From assembly GCF_018812025.1 (NCBI RefSeq), contig NC_063054.1, positions 38,260,896 to 38,324,895 of the forward strand: a stretch of DNA of 64,000 nt. The letters are read 5' to 3'. The translations under genes and the position numbers were made by a program. The stretch comes from Megalobrama amblycephala (taxonomy: Eukaryota; Chordata; Actinopteri; Cypriniformes; Xenocyprididae). Shown here in pieces: positions 1-20,565 of this stretch; the stretch's first letter is position 1; the number at the start of each line of letters is the position of its first letter. Under the pieces are notes generated by a model that was not told where the DNA came from, did not search any database, and worked only from the letters and a program-made list of their open reading frames with translations.

Positions 1-1301
1 CGTTTATTAATAACAATTTACTATACATTTTAAAACATTTTTATGTTTTTATTTTATTTTTTGCAATATATTTGAAAATGTTTAAACTAGGGCTGTCAAA
101 TTGAATGCATAAAATTATTCCAAAATGCTCGTTTTGTCTGTCAGTCATTAAAGCTGCAGTACGCAATATCTGACACCGTGTCCTAACCAGACGCGACGCC
201 GCGACACGCGATAACGCTGCATTCACAAGGGCGTCAATGCTTGATGGAGGGCGTGTCTGAAGCTTGTGTTGACGCGACCGTTATAGTGATAACAGCCAAT
301 CACATTACTTTCCGGTGTTGCATGAATGCAATTGGCTAGCGACTGCTCTAGGATATTTGTATAGAGCGATCTGATTGGATAACGCCTGCGTTGGCGCCTG
401 AAAGTTGAGAAATCTTCAACTTCTGCCGCTTGCAACGCGAGTGAAGCGTCGCAACCCACAATTCAGTTCGGCAACACATGATGTCACCCATTCAAAGTAA
501 ATGAGAAGCATTAATGCCGGCGTGTAATAAAATGCATCTTTTTCATGTTAATCTGAGTTTTTGTCCTAACCAGACGCGACGGCGACACGCAAATATTCTA
601 TTTTAGAAGCGGTTTCTATTTCTCCGCAATGTCGCGGCTGGAACAGCAACACAAATTATGGCAATAATAATATCAGGTACTGTTTATGTGCGTTATTTAA
701 TGTTAAAAGCGTCTAACACCATGTCCTAATCAGACGCGATGCGATAAGATTCCAGCGACGAGCAATCTGACTGTCCACACTAGACGCGACGCGACAATAA
801 AAAGCGATAAAATGTTGCCGAAATGTTGCCGCTGGAGTAAAATGTGTTTTGTATTGTTTGGCTGCCATCTGTTGGACACTCACGGTAATCTCTACATTAA
901 TATACGTTTATTAATAACAATTTACTATACATTTTAAAACATTTTTATGTTTTTATTTTATTTTTTGCAATATATTTGAAAATGTTTAAACTAGGGCTGT
1001 CAAATTTAACAGATCTTGAATATAAATAAATGGGCACAAGAACGTTCACACTGTCGACTCAATGCGAAAAACAAGTGTATTCTATGACAAAGATCGGTTC
1101 AGTCACTCTGTATGTACTTTAAATAATGTTTAAATTGTGTAATATTTATTAATTTTGCTCTTGCCGAGAGAGCCCGCCCACACTCTCTTCTGATTGGCTG
1201 TGGTTTTTGATTGATTTTATCGCTTCTCATTTTCTAGTGTGAACAGTCAAATTGCTCGTCGCTGGAATCTTATTGCATCGCTTCTGGTTAGGACATGGTG
1301 T
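1..1301. repeat. Repeat cluster with a ~70-bp TIR MITE (716-1301) and related fragments
   Basis: Positions 716-790 and 1234-1301 are inverted copies beginning ACACCATGTCC and ending GGACATGGTGT. They define a non-autonomous DNA element of about 586 bp. Inside it, 904-1006 is a near-exact direct copy of 1-103, so the window begins inside a second related copy. Further GTCCTAACCAGACGCGAC-type ends lie near 180 and 563. No protein-coding potential is recognised. The superfamily is not assigned because the target-site duplication is unclear. Confidence 0.7.
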
Positions 1302-2099
1302 GAGAAATGCTGTTGATATTTGACATCACCAAAACTATGCAACACATGCACCTCCCCCCTCACGAGTGGACACGCCCCTTACTTCTGATTGGCTGCAAAT
1401 GTGGGCTGATCCACTTTCAACAGCTTCTCAGAATTTGCTCACTGCACCTTTAATGTTAATCAAATAACAAAAGACAAATCACTCACTGTTCTTGACTGAA
1501 TAACTTTCGTAGTTTTAATAAGGATTAACCTTTATTTGATAACTTTATTCAATTTCTGTATATTTCCTACATGTTAATCAAATATTTAAAATATACTGTC
1601 TTTATGTTGTTTGTACATTATTTTGGAGATTAAATGTGAAATTATTATAATATAAAAACTTTAATGTTCGGTGTAATTAATCACAATTAATTACAGAAAA
1701 ATGTGTGATAATTTTTTTAATCGATTGACATTTTTGTTTTTGCTTTAACATTTTAAAATAAGGTTTTAATTTTTTAATGAAACCTTTTTAAACATTGTTT
1801 TTGTTTTATGTTTTTAATAACAATTTACAATATGTTTGGAAATTTCTAATCATTTTTGTTTCTAAATGTTTATAGTTTTTGCATTATATGTTTTTGGTAA
1901 CGATTTAAAGTTTTGTACGTTTTTATGTTTTTTTTTTGTTTGTTTGTTTTACAATCAGGTTGTACATTTTAAATATTGTTTTTAGTGTGTTTGTTTTTGC
2001 TGGAAACATTTTAAAATAAGTTTGTAAATTTGTAACATGAAGCGTGAAGCGATTCTGATGATGTTGTCTTTAGTTCTGTATGAAGAAACCATCATCAAA
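1302..2099. other. AT-rich gene-free DNA downstream of hsp90aa1 copy A
   Basis: AT-rich sequence rich in T-runs, with no credible ORF, RNA gene or clear repeat boundary. It lies beyond the predicted cleavage site of hsp90aa1 copy A. Confidence 0.5.
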
Positions 2100-2117
2100 T
2101 GACCTGATATGGTAAAC

Positions 2118-2123
2118 TTTATT
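2118..2123 (-). terminator. Poly(A) signal of hsp90aa1 copy A
   Basis: TTTATT on the plus strand is AATAAA in the sense of the minus-strand gene. It lies about 250 bases beyond the stop codon at 2374-2376, giving a 3'UTR of roughly 270 nt ending near 2100. Confidence 0.65.
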
Positions 2124-2373
2124 TCAAGATCCCATCATGTCAATAATACAGTATCAGTGTCATACTTTACATCCCATAAACACTCAAAATCAACAATGCA
2201 ATGTTATTAAATACAAAAAAAAGTCAATGTACAACTCAAAAGAATACAAAAAATAATGAAAATGAACTGGAATGAACTGGAACTGCAATGTGGTCAAGAA
2301 CAAGAACAATAGATAATCTGAACATTAAATCTTTTTACAGAGCTACAAACATGAACTAGCGAAGGCCGCGTTA

Positions 2374-11096
<8,723 letters not shown>

Positions 11097-11417
11097 CTGT
11101 GCGGGACAAACAGAATATATTATACAAAATATTCACAATATTTGCTGTTACATTATCAGATTTGAGTTATTATCATTCAGTAAGGAGGGGGATTAAATGT
11201 AGAAGGAATATTTAATTTTACATTTCTTCTCGTCTAGATAACGTGTGCAGCTTTATTAAAACACTTCAAGCACTCTTCGTTATATTTTATTACTGACGGT
11301 TTGCATGTCTTTACTGACGCAATGTCTACTTGATAAATTACTTGGAGGCTAAATGCATTATAATTATTAATTTGCATGGCAATTTCAAAATGCAGTCTTT
11401 GTTATATTGTTTCTTAA

Positions 11418-12086
11418 CACTTGTGCAGTCTTCGTTTGGGAAGCACACTCAGGGTCTTTGGGCAACAAAATGTAATTTTGTAACAAAATAGTTGCTTTTT
11501 TTTAAACAAATTAAATTTTACTCTGTTTATTAATGTTTTTACTTGACATGTGTGCAGTTTTTGGTGGATTTATCATATTTTTTTTAATTTATATAAATAA
11601 ATTAAATGTTTTTTATAAAAAGATTTTTATACAAAAACAGTAAAATTCACTTTATAAAAGACCCACATTTCTAACTTTCATTCATGGGGATAACATGGAT
11701 AATCTGACATGGTTTAGTGTGAGATTTTTGCCCATCTTTTGGAAAATGCAGTTTTAAAAGTAAAAAATGATCACTTTATCCAGTAGATGCTGCAGAGCTC
11801 CACTATTTGCTGTTTGTTTGACTGACTGAAAGACATCTTTACACTGGATTCATATCTAAATATTATGAAATCACAATTATGACAATAAAAGTTACTTTTT
11901 GTCAATGTTTAGTATTTTTGTAATGAAAAAAAAAATCAGTTTTTCAATATTGTTACATTATGATGAGACCCCGCTTAGAAAATGGACAAAATTCATCCTC
12001 AGAATCAACATTATTGAAAAACATATTTTTTTTCAGTACAAAAACATGCTAAACTTTGACAAAAAAAAAGTCATAATTGTGATTAT

Positions 12087-12125
<39 letters not shown>

Positions 12126-12162
12126 CAAATGTCGTTTGGGGTCTAAAAAGACCCTATAAGGG
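11418..12162. mobile_element. piggyBac-like non-autonomous element (MITE) in intron 1 of hsp90aa1 copy A
   Basis: Flanked by TTAA at 11414-11417 and 12163-12166. It ends GACCCTATAAGGG next to the right TTAA. About 300 bases (11425-11830) match the element in rps29 intron 1 at 44990-45360. TTAA target sites with CCC-starting termini are typical of piggyBac elements. It contains a T-run of about 30 bases near 12090-12123. No transposase is present. Confidence 0.65.
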
Positions 12163-13027
12163 TTAAAGGCTGCATGCCATTAAAAAAAAATTTTAATTAT
12201 AATATTTCAAAAGCATTCTATTCACATTAAGCTGGTTTAAATGTAAATATATTGTCCAGTTTTTCCATTTAAGGTCTCATAGACAGCTTGAACGAGTTAT
12301 GCATATAAAACATTACTTCTATTAACACAGAAGACAGGGATTTGGATTGATAATGCTTCAGGAACAGCCTGTACGAGCTGAGCGCCACCTGCCGGTCAAA
12401 GCGGCTCATTGCGAGCTTCTAGAACCTACCAAACTCTCTACATGCATTAACATGGAGTACATCGCTTCAGTTATCACTGTACACGCGTTTAATATGTGAA
12501 TGAGACTAATTAATTTCAGTGGTTAAAAATAATTAATGCTGTTAAACTTTACGTAATGCTCGATATGCACGTATGAAACTCATAAATATTGACAAATATT
12601 TAAAATGCACTCTTATAAACATGCACATGCAATAAATAATCCTCAAATGCTTTCATAAACATATTTATCGATCGCGAATCTTTTAATAGCCTCGTTTAAT
12701 CTGATGAAAATCCTCTGAGGTAAAACTGATCAACTCCAGATGGTCTGAGGACTTATTCACTGCATCATTTAAGTAGCATTTCATGCATTCATTTCAGATT
12801 TATGTCACTTTATATATGATAACAGCGACTTAATGGTGTAGGAAAGCCTTTAAACTTCAAATTTATTTCATATTTGCGAAGATAACGTTACAAGTTTTAG
12901 AAAATCAGTACCATAATAATGACTAAAACGCGATTAAACGTCGAATATCCTCACAACACTTAAGTAAAATAACAAAACAAGTCAGTTGTTATTGAAATAG
13001 GATGTTATTCCGATTATTTTTGCTTAC

Positions 13028-13110
13028 CTTTAAGCGATTTATTAAAGTGAATTAGCTCCTGTACGCTGAGAGATTTCTCTCCTCAACTGTCACTTTGAGA
13101 GATCCGTAAC
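13028..13110 (-). other. Noncoding first exon of hsp90aa1 copy A
   Basis: A donor reading AAAG|GTAAGC in gene sense lies at 13027/13028, and a TATA box lies upstream at 13136-13143. This gives an 80-85 nt 5'UTR exon spliced over a 1.9-kb intron to the ATG exon. The 5' end is estimated from TATA spacing. Confidence 0.7.
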
Positions 13111-13130
13111 TAGCGCGTGCGTTACGCCAG

Positions 13131-13320
13131 TGGCGCTTATATACGTCCAGCTGAGAGAGTTCGAGAACGTAGACGTTCCACAAATCTCTCGAATCTTCTC
13201 AATGCTTTCCAATGGGCGCGGGGGGAGGGACTTGGCTGTCAATCATCCACTCGCCTCCATTACAACGGTTGAGGGGGCGGGGCCAAGACTGAGGGAGATG
13301 AAATTTCTAGATTGTTGCTT
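13131..13320 (-). promoter_or_regulatory. Heat-shock promoter of hsp90aa1 copy A
   Basis: In gene sense, from proximal to distal: TATATAAG at 13136-13143; a two-unit heat-shock element TTCGAGAA at 13160-13167; GAATCTTC at 13191-13198; a CCAAT-type box at 13209-13213; a GC box GGGGGCGGGG at 13273-13282; and a three-unit element GAAATTTCTAGAT at 13300-13312, one base from perfect. This fits HSF1-driven induction plus basal expression. Confidence 0.75.
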
Positions 13321-13378
13321 TTGGGAAATCCATAAGTTCAAATAAGGACTGACTTCAGATCATATTTATTATAAGTCA

Positions 13379-13384
13379 TTTATT
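13379..13384 (-). terminator. Poly(A) signal of hsp90aa1 copy B
   Basis: TTTATT on plus is AATAAA for the minus gene, 220 bases past the stop codon. Cleavage near 13360 would place the end of B only about 50 bases from the distal heat-shock element of A. Confidence 0.55.
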
Positions 13385-13603
13385 AAAAATGTTCAACTTA
13401 GGTTTACAAAAACAGCTTAAATTAGAAAAGCTCAGAAAATACAATTTTCTGATAACTACATGTAGACACAAACAAGCATTACAAGATATGTAGTTTGGTA
13501 GTTAATGTTCATTTCGGGATGTGGAGATTGTTTTTTTTTTTTTTTTTACAAAAACAAAAAATTAAATACATTAACAAATTAGTGTTATTTACACTAAAAC
13601 TCT

Positions 13604-16600
13604 TTAGTCGACTTCCTCCATTCTGGAACTGTCATCATCACCCTCCAGAACTGGCATATCTTCATCGGCGGGTTGGGTAATGTCCTCGACAGTAGAGTCA
13701 TCATCATCAATGCCTGCAAGAGTACATATTAAATATAATTAAGTCACTTTTTCCTCTGAAATTTCTTAAAGTCACCATTAATATCAAAATTGACCATTCT
13801 AGTTTGCTAATGAAATATAGCAGTACTTATTGTAAATGGTTTAACCATGCTAACCATTATTTAAAAAAAAAAAGAAAAGTGCCCTCGCAATCATTAATCA
13901 AAGATAATCTTATGATACGTTTACTGGCGCGAGGGCGGGGCAACCTGTCACTCACATGAGATCTCAGCAAATCCAATCAATTCCCAATATACAAAATCAA
14001 GTCCCGCCCTACATTTTTTCTCATTCGAGAAGCCATTTTTCTCTGATATACATGAAAATAGGGAGGAAAAAACAATCGCAACTTCTTTTTTATGCTGACT
14101 ACAAATAAAGGTTCTAAAATGGTGTTTTCCCGGCTTTCGAACCAGGTAGTTTTAGGAACTCAGTTACACGAACTAGCCACCAGGGAAGTAAATGTTCCCC
14201 TAGGGCCATTTTCCTGGTTGCATTCGCACCGCCAGTGGGAACTCTGAAGTAAGCCTTCACTTATGACCTTGACGCTCTGGTTGTTGTGTGGGACTTTAAT
14301 TTTGATGGCGTAGCGGACTTTTATTTTGACGGAGCTAAGAACGGTTCAGTCAGAGCCTGAGCACACATCACTCCCATTCTCTGGTTGCATCCAAAAACTG
14401 GAAAATGCTGCCTTCTGAGGACACATTTCAAGGTAGGAAGGCATCAAGGCACGTCCGAATCCAATGTTAGCTTCACTTCCTGTCTTTACTTCCTAGATTT
14501 AGCATAGATGGCCATTTAAAAATGGCAAGTGCTAATGTTTCGCATGCGTTCGGCCAATCAGCGTACACTTACGTCATTAGTAGTTCCTGTTGAGCTGGGT
14601 AAGACCCTACTTTGAAGTAGGAGCTGATTTAGTTCCCCAAAAGGCGTTCCTATAACTAAAATCATTCCCAGTTCATGCGGTGCAAATACGCCAAAAAACT
14701 ACTACATCCTCCAACTCTGAAAAGGTTCCTCCGGTGCGAAAGCCCCTAGTGATGCCATTGAAGAACCATTTTGGGATCGGTGAACGTTTCTTAAAAGAAC
14801 CATTTTACTTTTTTAGAGCATTTTAAGAACCTTTTTAGAACCTGTTAAAGGTTCTTCATGGAACCATCAATGTCAATAAAGAACCTTAATTTTTAAGAGT
14901 GAGTGAGTGGCTTTTTGATGGGCATTGCCTATGACTAAAGAGCAAGGTACAATATAGTGCTAATAAACATCAAACTTACCAAGACCAAGTTTGATCATCC
15001 TGTAGATGCGGTTGGCATGTGTTTGTGGGTCTTCCAGGGTGAATCCAGAGGAGAGCAGGGCAGTTTCGAACAGCAGGATGACCAAGTCTTTCACTGCCTT
15101 GTCGTTCTTGTCGGCTTCTGCTTTATCTCGGAGGGTCTCAACGATGGGATGGACTGGGTTGATTTCAAGGTGCTTTTTAGCCGTCATGTAGCCCATGGTG
15201 GAGTTGTCTCTCAAGGCCTGAGACTTCATGATCCTCTCCATGTTGGCCGTCCAGCCGTATGTGCTTGTGACGATGCAGCAAGGTGAAGCCACCAGACGGT
15301 TTGAGACGGTGACCTGTTTAGATGCAAATCCAAATATTCATTATCGTTTAATGGTTCTGTAGAGTATGCACTTCAAAATCTTAATCTTGTATGCTAACAG
15401 CTTATACCTTCTCAATCTTTTTGTCAAGAATGTCTTTCATGATCTTGCATAAGTTCTCATATTTGGCCTTCAACTCTTCCTGCTTCTTCTTCTCATCCTC
15501 ATCCTCGGGAAGCTCCAGACCCTCTTTGGTCACCGATACAAGATTTTTGCCATCATATTCCTTCAGCTGCTGTACACAGTACTCATCGATGGGCTCGATC
15601 ATGTAGATCACCTCCAGACCGGCTTTGCGCAGGCGCTCCACAAAGGCCGAATTGGCCACCTGATCTTTGGTCTCACCTTTGGAGAGTAAGATATATTGTA
15701 AGATAGTGGCATCTTTGGGTTAAAATAAAGTTTAAATTCATTAAACAACTACTAACCAGTGATGTAGTAGATGTGCTTCTGGGTGTCCTTCATGCGAGAC
15801 ACATAGTCCTTGAGGGAAATCATCTCATCTCCAGATGCAGATGTGTAGTAGCGAAGCAGCTCAGAGAGTTTTTTGCGGTTCTGGGAGTCCTCGTGGATGC
15901 CAAGCTAGAATAGAAAAGGACATTTTAGCTTGGCTATTTTCATACACCGTCTATGAGTTACTCAAAAAGCACACATACCTTGATGTTCTTGGAAAACTGC
16001 TCATAAAGCTTCTTGTAGTTGTCTTTGTCCTCAGCGAGTTCAGTAAAGAGCTCCAGACACTTCTTGACCAGGTTCTTGCGGATCACTTTCAGGATCTTGC
16101 TTTGTTGAAGCATCTCTCTGGAGATGTTCAGTGGCAGATCCTCAGAGTCCACAACACCCTTAATGAAGTCTGGGAGGAACATTTAACTCGTTAACAGTTG
16201 AACTCTTGGGTCATATCAGTATCCAATGTCTAGGAATCATTCATTATGAACTCTCGAGACACTTACTGAGGTATTCTGGAATGAGCTCCTCGCAGTTGTC
16301 CATGATAAAGACCCTGCGCACGTACAACTTGATGTTGTTTCTCTTTTTCTTGTTCTCGAAAAGGTCAAAAGAGGCTCTTCTGGGTATAAACAGCAGAGCG
16401 CGGAACTCCAGCTGGCCCTCAACCGAGAAGTGCTGCAACAAAAAGAAGATTAGTGGTCTTCTCAATGGAATAGTGCATCCATTTTTATGTTACATTTCTG
16501 AGTCAATATTACTACCAACCTTGACAGCCAAGTGGTCCTCCCAGTCGTTGCTTAAACTTTTGTAGAACTCGCCATACTCCTCATTGGTGATGTCATCAGG

Positions 16601-17738
16601 GTTACGGGTCCACAGAGGTTTGGTCTTGTTCAGTTCCTGAGCATCAATGTATTTTTCCTTGACCTTCTTCTTCCTCTTGTTCTGCCCATCTTTGGAGTCT
16701 TCATCCTCATCAGCCCCCAAGTCCTCAATCTTGGGTTTGTCTTTGTCATCTTCAGCAGGCACCACCTCCTCCTCCTTTTCTCCCTCTTCAAGGTCAACCT
16801 CCTTCTCCCTCTGTTTCTCAATCTGCAAGATATTTTTATGTTTTATAATGTGTGCACTGGAAGCATTGGAAAGTTTGCAGTCCAGGTACCAAGGTACCAA
16901 GTTGAGGAACTTACAAAGAGCGTGATAGGGTAACCGATGAACTGAGAGTGCTTCTTCACCACTTCCTTGATGCGCTTCTCCTCAACATATTCAGACTGAT
17001 CCTCTTTAAGGTGGAGAATGACTTTGGTGCCACGTCCAAGGGATTGACCTAAAGTTGCCAAGCATGATTAGTTATTTAGTACTCTTTGAGTAAAGATCCA
17101 TTTGATCTGTATCAAAAATGTTTGAGAGCTCATACCAGAGTCAGGTTTAACTGTGAAGGAACCACCAGCGGCAGACTCCCAGATGTACTGCTCATCATCG
17201 TTGTGTTTGGTGATGACTGTGACTTTCTCGGCCACCAGGTAGGCAGAATAGAAACCCACACCAAACTGACCAATCATTGAAATGTCCGCTCCGGCCTGCA
17301 GGGCCTCCATGAAGGCCTTTGTACCGGATTTTGCAATGGTGCCCAGGTTATTGATGAGATCAGCTTTGGTCATGCCAATGCCGGTATCAATGATTGTGAG
17401 TGTGCGCTCTTTCTGATCAGGGATGAGTTCAATCTTCAGGTCCTTGCATGAATCAAGTTTGCTTGGGTCTGTCAAGCTCTCGTATCTGATCTTGTCCAGT
17501 GCCTGTGTTTATAGATGGACACATATTGTTTAGCCTTTGGGTATTGTGAAGTTTGTACTAGTGCATAAACTGAGAAATTACTTACATCTGAAGAGTTGGA
17601 GATGAGCTCTCTGAGGAAGATCTCTTTGTTGGAATAGAAGGTGTTGATGATCAGAGACATCAGCTGAGCAATCTCAGCCTGAAAGGCAAAGGTCTCAACG
17701 TCCTCCTCCATCACGGGCTGTGCGGCTTTCTCAGGCAT
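13604..17738 (-). CDS. hsp90aa1.2: Heat shock protein HSP90-alpha, tandem copy B
   Basis: Second tandem cytosolic HSP90. Coding exons are 17586-17738, 17136-17502, 16915-17048, 16520-16822, 16267-16432, 15979-16169, 15757-15904, 15408-15676, 14980-15313 and 13604-13713. They join in frame to 724 aa. Exon sizes equal those of copy A except the first (+3) and the linker exon (-21). The N-terminus is [17 protein letters not shown]. ATPase residues Glu44, Asn48 and Asp90 and the GQFGVGF lid are present. The linker is [19 protein letters not shown]..., shorter and less acidic than in A. The C-terminus is SRMEEVD. Introns are short compared with A, so the gene spans 4.1 kb of coding interval. The .1/.2 naming is inferred; the family is certain. 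Both copies look functional. Confidence 0.96.
14129..14746 (-). mobile_element. MITE of the GGGGCTTTCGCACC family in an hsp90aa1 copy B intron
   Basis: The right end GGTGCGAAAGCCCC, followed by TA, and a diverged left end near 14129 match the terminal repeats of the element at 36107-36914. Internal blocks (TTGGCGT, AGTAGGAGCT, GCGTACACTTACGTCA) are shared. It lies in the intron 13714-14979. A second small repeat with GAACCATTTT motifs follows at 14750-14905. Confidence 0.65.
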
Positions 17739-17818
17739 CTACAGAAAATAAAGATGGAAACAGATAAACGAGGGTTCTGAAATTTAAAGTTGGAATATAC
17801 CTAAACCAAATGCGAATG

Positions 17819-18132
17819 CACAACAAAAATCTCCAGAGTCAAATCAACTCTGCTCAGAGTACATATGGTCCCTGTCTAAATAGTGTTAAAATAACACTAA
17901 AGCAGAGTTAAAGTTAATGAGATAATTAAGCAATTAAGTGATGATTGTGCATTAGTGATGAACGCCTGCTGTTAACAAGCAGAATAACTACAACTAACTT
18001 CAGTCACAGCCTTATTAATTGCTTAATTATCTCATTAACTTTAACTCTGCTTCAGTGTTACTTTAACACTATTTAGAGAGGGAATATATGTACTCTGAGC
18101 AGAGTTGATTTAACTCTTGGGATTTTACTGTG
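17819..18132. mobile_element. Complete MITE in intron 1 of hsp90aa1 copy B
   Basis: Inverted termini at 17819-17866 and 18087-18132 share AAATCAACTCTGCTCAGAG and CACAGTAAAATC-like ends. An inner palindrome has CTAAATAGTGTTAAA arms. A truncated relative is at 10029-10208. Confidence 0.75.
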
Positions 18133-18345
18133 TAGAATATAGTTTGAATGTTGTTTTTTTCCTGTCCTAAATATAAATTTTGGAATGACACCTGTTTTTT
18201 TCAGCATTTTACAACTATTTTCAATGGGAAGTAGCTAAAAAAGCGTGCTTGAAAAGTTGATAAATACAGCTAGATGCACCGATTGTCGGCACTTTACATC
18301 TGTTTTCTTTTCCAAACCGATTTCACATACTATATTTTAATATAA

Positions 18346-18692
18346 TATGGACCACAAAACCAGTCATAAGTCGCACAGGTATAGCTGTAGCAATAGCCAA
18401 CAAAACATTGTATGGGTCAAAATTATCGATTTTTCTTTTATGCCAAAAATCTTTAGGATATCATGAAGATATTTTGTAAATTTCCTATTGTAAATATATC
18501 AAATATGTATTTTTGTGAGTCCATATGCATTTCTAAGGACTTCATTTGAAAGGTGATTAGATTTTTTTGCACCCTCAGATTCCAGATTTTCAAATAGTTG
18601 TATCTCGGCCAAATATTGTCCTATCCTAACAAACCAGATGATGTATAAATCTCAATTTCAAAAAACTGACTGGTTTTGTGGTCCAGGGTCAT
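18346..18692. mobile_element. MITE with TGGACCACAAAACCAG termini
   Basis: Terminal inverted repeats ATGGACCACAAAACCAGTC (18346) and GACTGGTTTTGTGGTCCA (ending about 18685, continuing GGGTCAT) enclose about 347 bp in intron 1 of hsp90aa1 copy B. AT-rich TATAATAT flanks occur on both sides. No coding capacity. Confidence 0.8.
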
Positions 18693-19647
18693 ATATAATA
18701 TATAGTCAAATTAAACAATTTTCTGAAAGTATGTTATAATGACTGACTACATGTTAACCAGCAGTCCAAAAAGTAGCTAGATTTGTTGCTAGGCACTTTT
18801 TTTTTTTAGATAAATAAAAATAAATATAATTAAAAATATATTTTTTTAATAATTATATCTGATATTCTTTTTTACACTAATCATTTTAAATGCTTTCATA
18901 ACTTTACGTCTTAAATCATTAAAAATCCTTTGAATTAAAAATGCAGATTATTCAAAATTAAAAAGTTATATATTAAATGATAAATTTTAGTACTTTTTTT
19001 ATTTGCTATTCTAGCTCTTTGCCCAAGAACCTTTAAACTTTGAATTAATGATGATGAAGCAACAGCTGATATAACCCTTCTATAGCTGTAAAATCAACAG
19101 CACATGTTCAGCACCTGTCACTTTACGAATTTCAAAAGTGGGGGAGGAGTGTCACATGTCCCACCAGCAGGCTAATGCTGTAATTGTGCAACCCATACTA
19201 TCCTTTTCACCCCATTATGGAGGGTTTTACTAATGCAATTTGACCTATTCTCATTTTTAGGATAGTGTTGTTTTGGGTTACTCAGGTTGAAAAGCCACAA
19301 CTGTCATTAGGCTTGTCTTTTCCCTAGAGTCGGCGTGCTTGCAGACACGTGCTCTTGGCTTCTATATGCAACCCATTGAATTGGCTTACATATTTTTGGC
19401 ATTAATTCTGAAACATGTTAATAACTTTTTCACTTCTACAATCATCTGCTTTCAAGAGGCCAAACTTAAGTATGTGCTCTAAAAGCATTTACGATTTAAC
19501 TGGAAATGTCATTTTCAGGTCTGTGCTCATAAAATGTACTGACAGTTAACAGGTTAAATTGTAAAACTGAGAAAATTCAAAAATAAATATTGACCATTCT
19601 AATGACTTCATGTTTTAAAATTCTAACTCAGTATTCAATCCTCTTAC

Positions 19648-19793
19648 CTTGATAATTGTCTTCGGTATAAAACGTCTGTGCAAAAGGTCTTTCAAGCGCT
19701 CTGGCGTATGGAGATCTACTCCACTTGAGTTTGGTTTGAGTTTGTTGAGCTGTGCTCTCGTTGACTTCTCGTCGCTGCGTTCGCTTTATCTGC
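19648..19793 (-). other. Noncoding first exon of hsp90aa1 copy B
   Basis: The donor ATCAAG|GTAAGA in gene sense is at 19647/19648. The 5' end is estimated about 30 bases from the TATA box. It is spliced across a 1.9-kb intron to the ATG exon at 17738. Confidence 0.7.
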
Positions 19794-19816
19794 CGAGCAG
19801 CAGGCCTTCATCAGTC

Positions 19817-20045
19817 TTTATATACTTGTGAGCAAAGTTTCTCGAAACCCCCATTGAGAAAGTTCCAGAAGGAATGCCCACTACACTCAGGAGTGCTAAA
19901 GTAAGGCGAGGGGGGGGGGCGTCCTCCACCGCAGACCCCTTTTGTCCTTTTTGGGGCAGGGAGTCACAAGAGGTGTCTGTCAATCAAGGCGAGAACGTTC
20001 CGGATGCCACATGTGTCCATCAGTGACTTCTCGAAAGCTCATTGG
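19817..20045 (-). promoter_or_regulatory. Heat-shock promoter of hsp90aa1 copy B
   Basis: TATATAAAG at 19816-19824; heat-shock elements TTCTCGAA at 19839-19846, a perfect three-unit GAAAGTTCCAGAA at 19858-19870, GAACGTTCCGGAT at 19993-20005 and TTCTCGAA at 20028-20035; CCAAT in gene sense at 20041-20045. A run of ten G lies at 19910-19919. It is richer in consensus heat-shock units than the copy A promoter, which suggests strong HSF1 inducibility (inference). Confidence 0.8.
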
Positions 20046-20207
20046 CTGCGTCAGTGAAAAATATCACAGGGCTTTGAATTCACAATAAAGTCAGGAGATA
20101 AAGTTCTGTGATCTAGTGGAACTTGCAGACCTGTCGGGTTGTAAATATTGGCACGTCGTTTGTGTTGCGGGACAAATTGGTTCCCATGCAAAAAACTTGT
20201 GTTAGGG

Positions 20208-20565
20208 GTCAATTTGATTTGTTTTCAATGCAATCATCACTACGAAAAACACTAGTCATGTAAAAACATAAAACCTCTGAAATGTGAGAAATTACCAACT
20301 CCTATTGTGTTAAAAAATAGATTAGGGGTTAATTGGTTTCCATGCAATTCGCCAAAAAATAAACACTACGGAAAACTTGTAAAAACACAAAACAGCCTTT
20401 TGACAGTGAAACTTGGATGAAGATGACTGAAGACGAAGAAGACGAGCTTTTAATTTCGAATCTTAAATCAGTCTTACATTTCAAAGTTTTCATGCATTTC
20501 ATATATTAGTCTTTGTCGAATTGCATGGAAACTAATTGTCATTTCGACCCCTAACACAATTATAG
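20208..20565. repeat. Probable MITE between hsp90aa1 copy B and wdr20
   Basis: GTGTTAGGGGTCAATTTG near 20210 and the inverse ATTTCGACCCCTAACAC near 20541-20560 form opposed ends. TTGGTTCCCATGCA-type blocks also recur inverted inside. No ORF of note. Confidence 0.5.
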
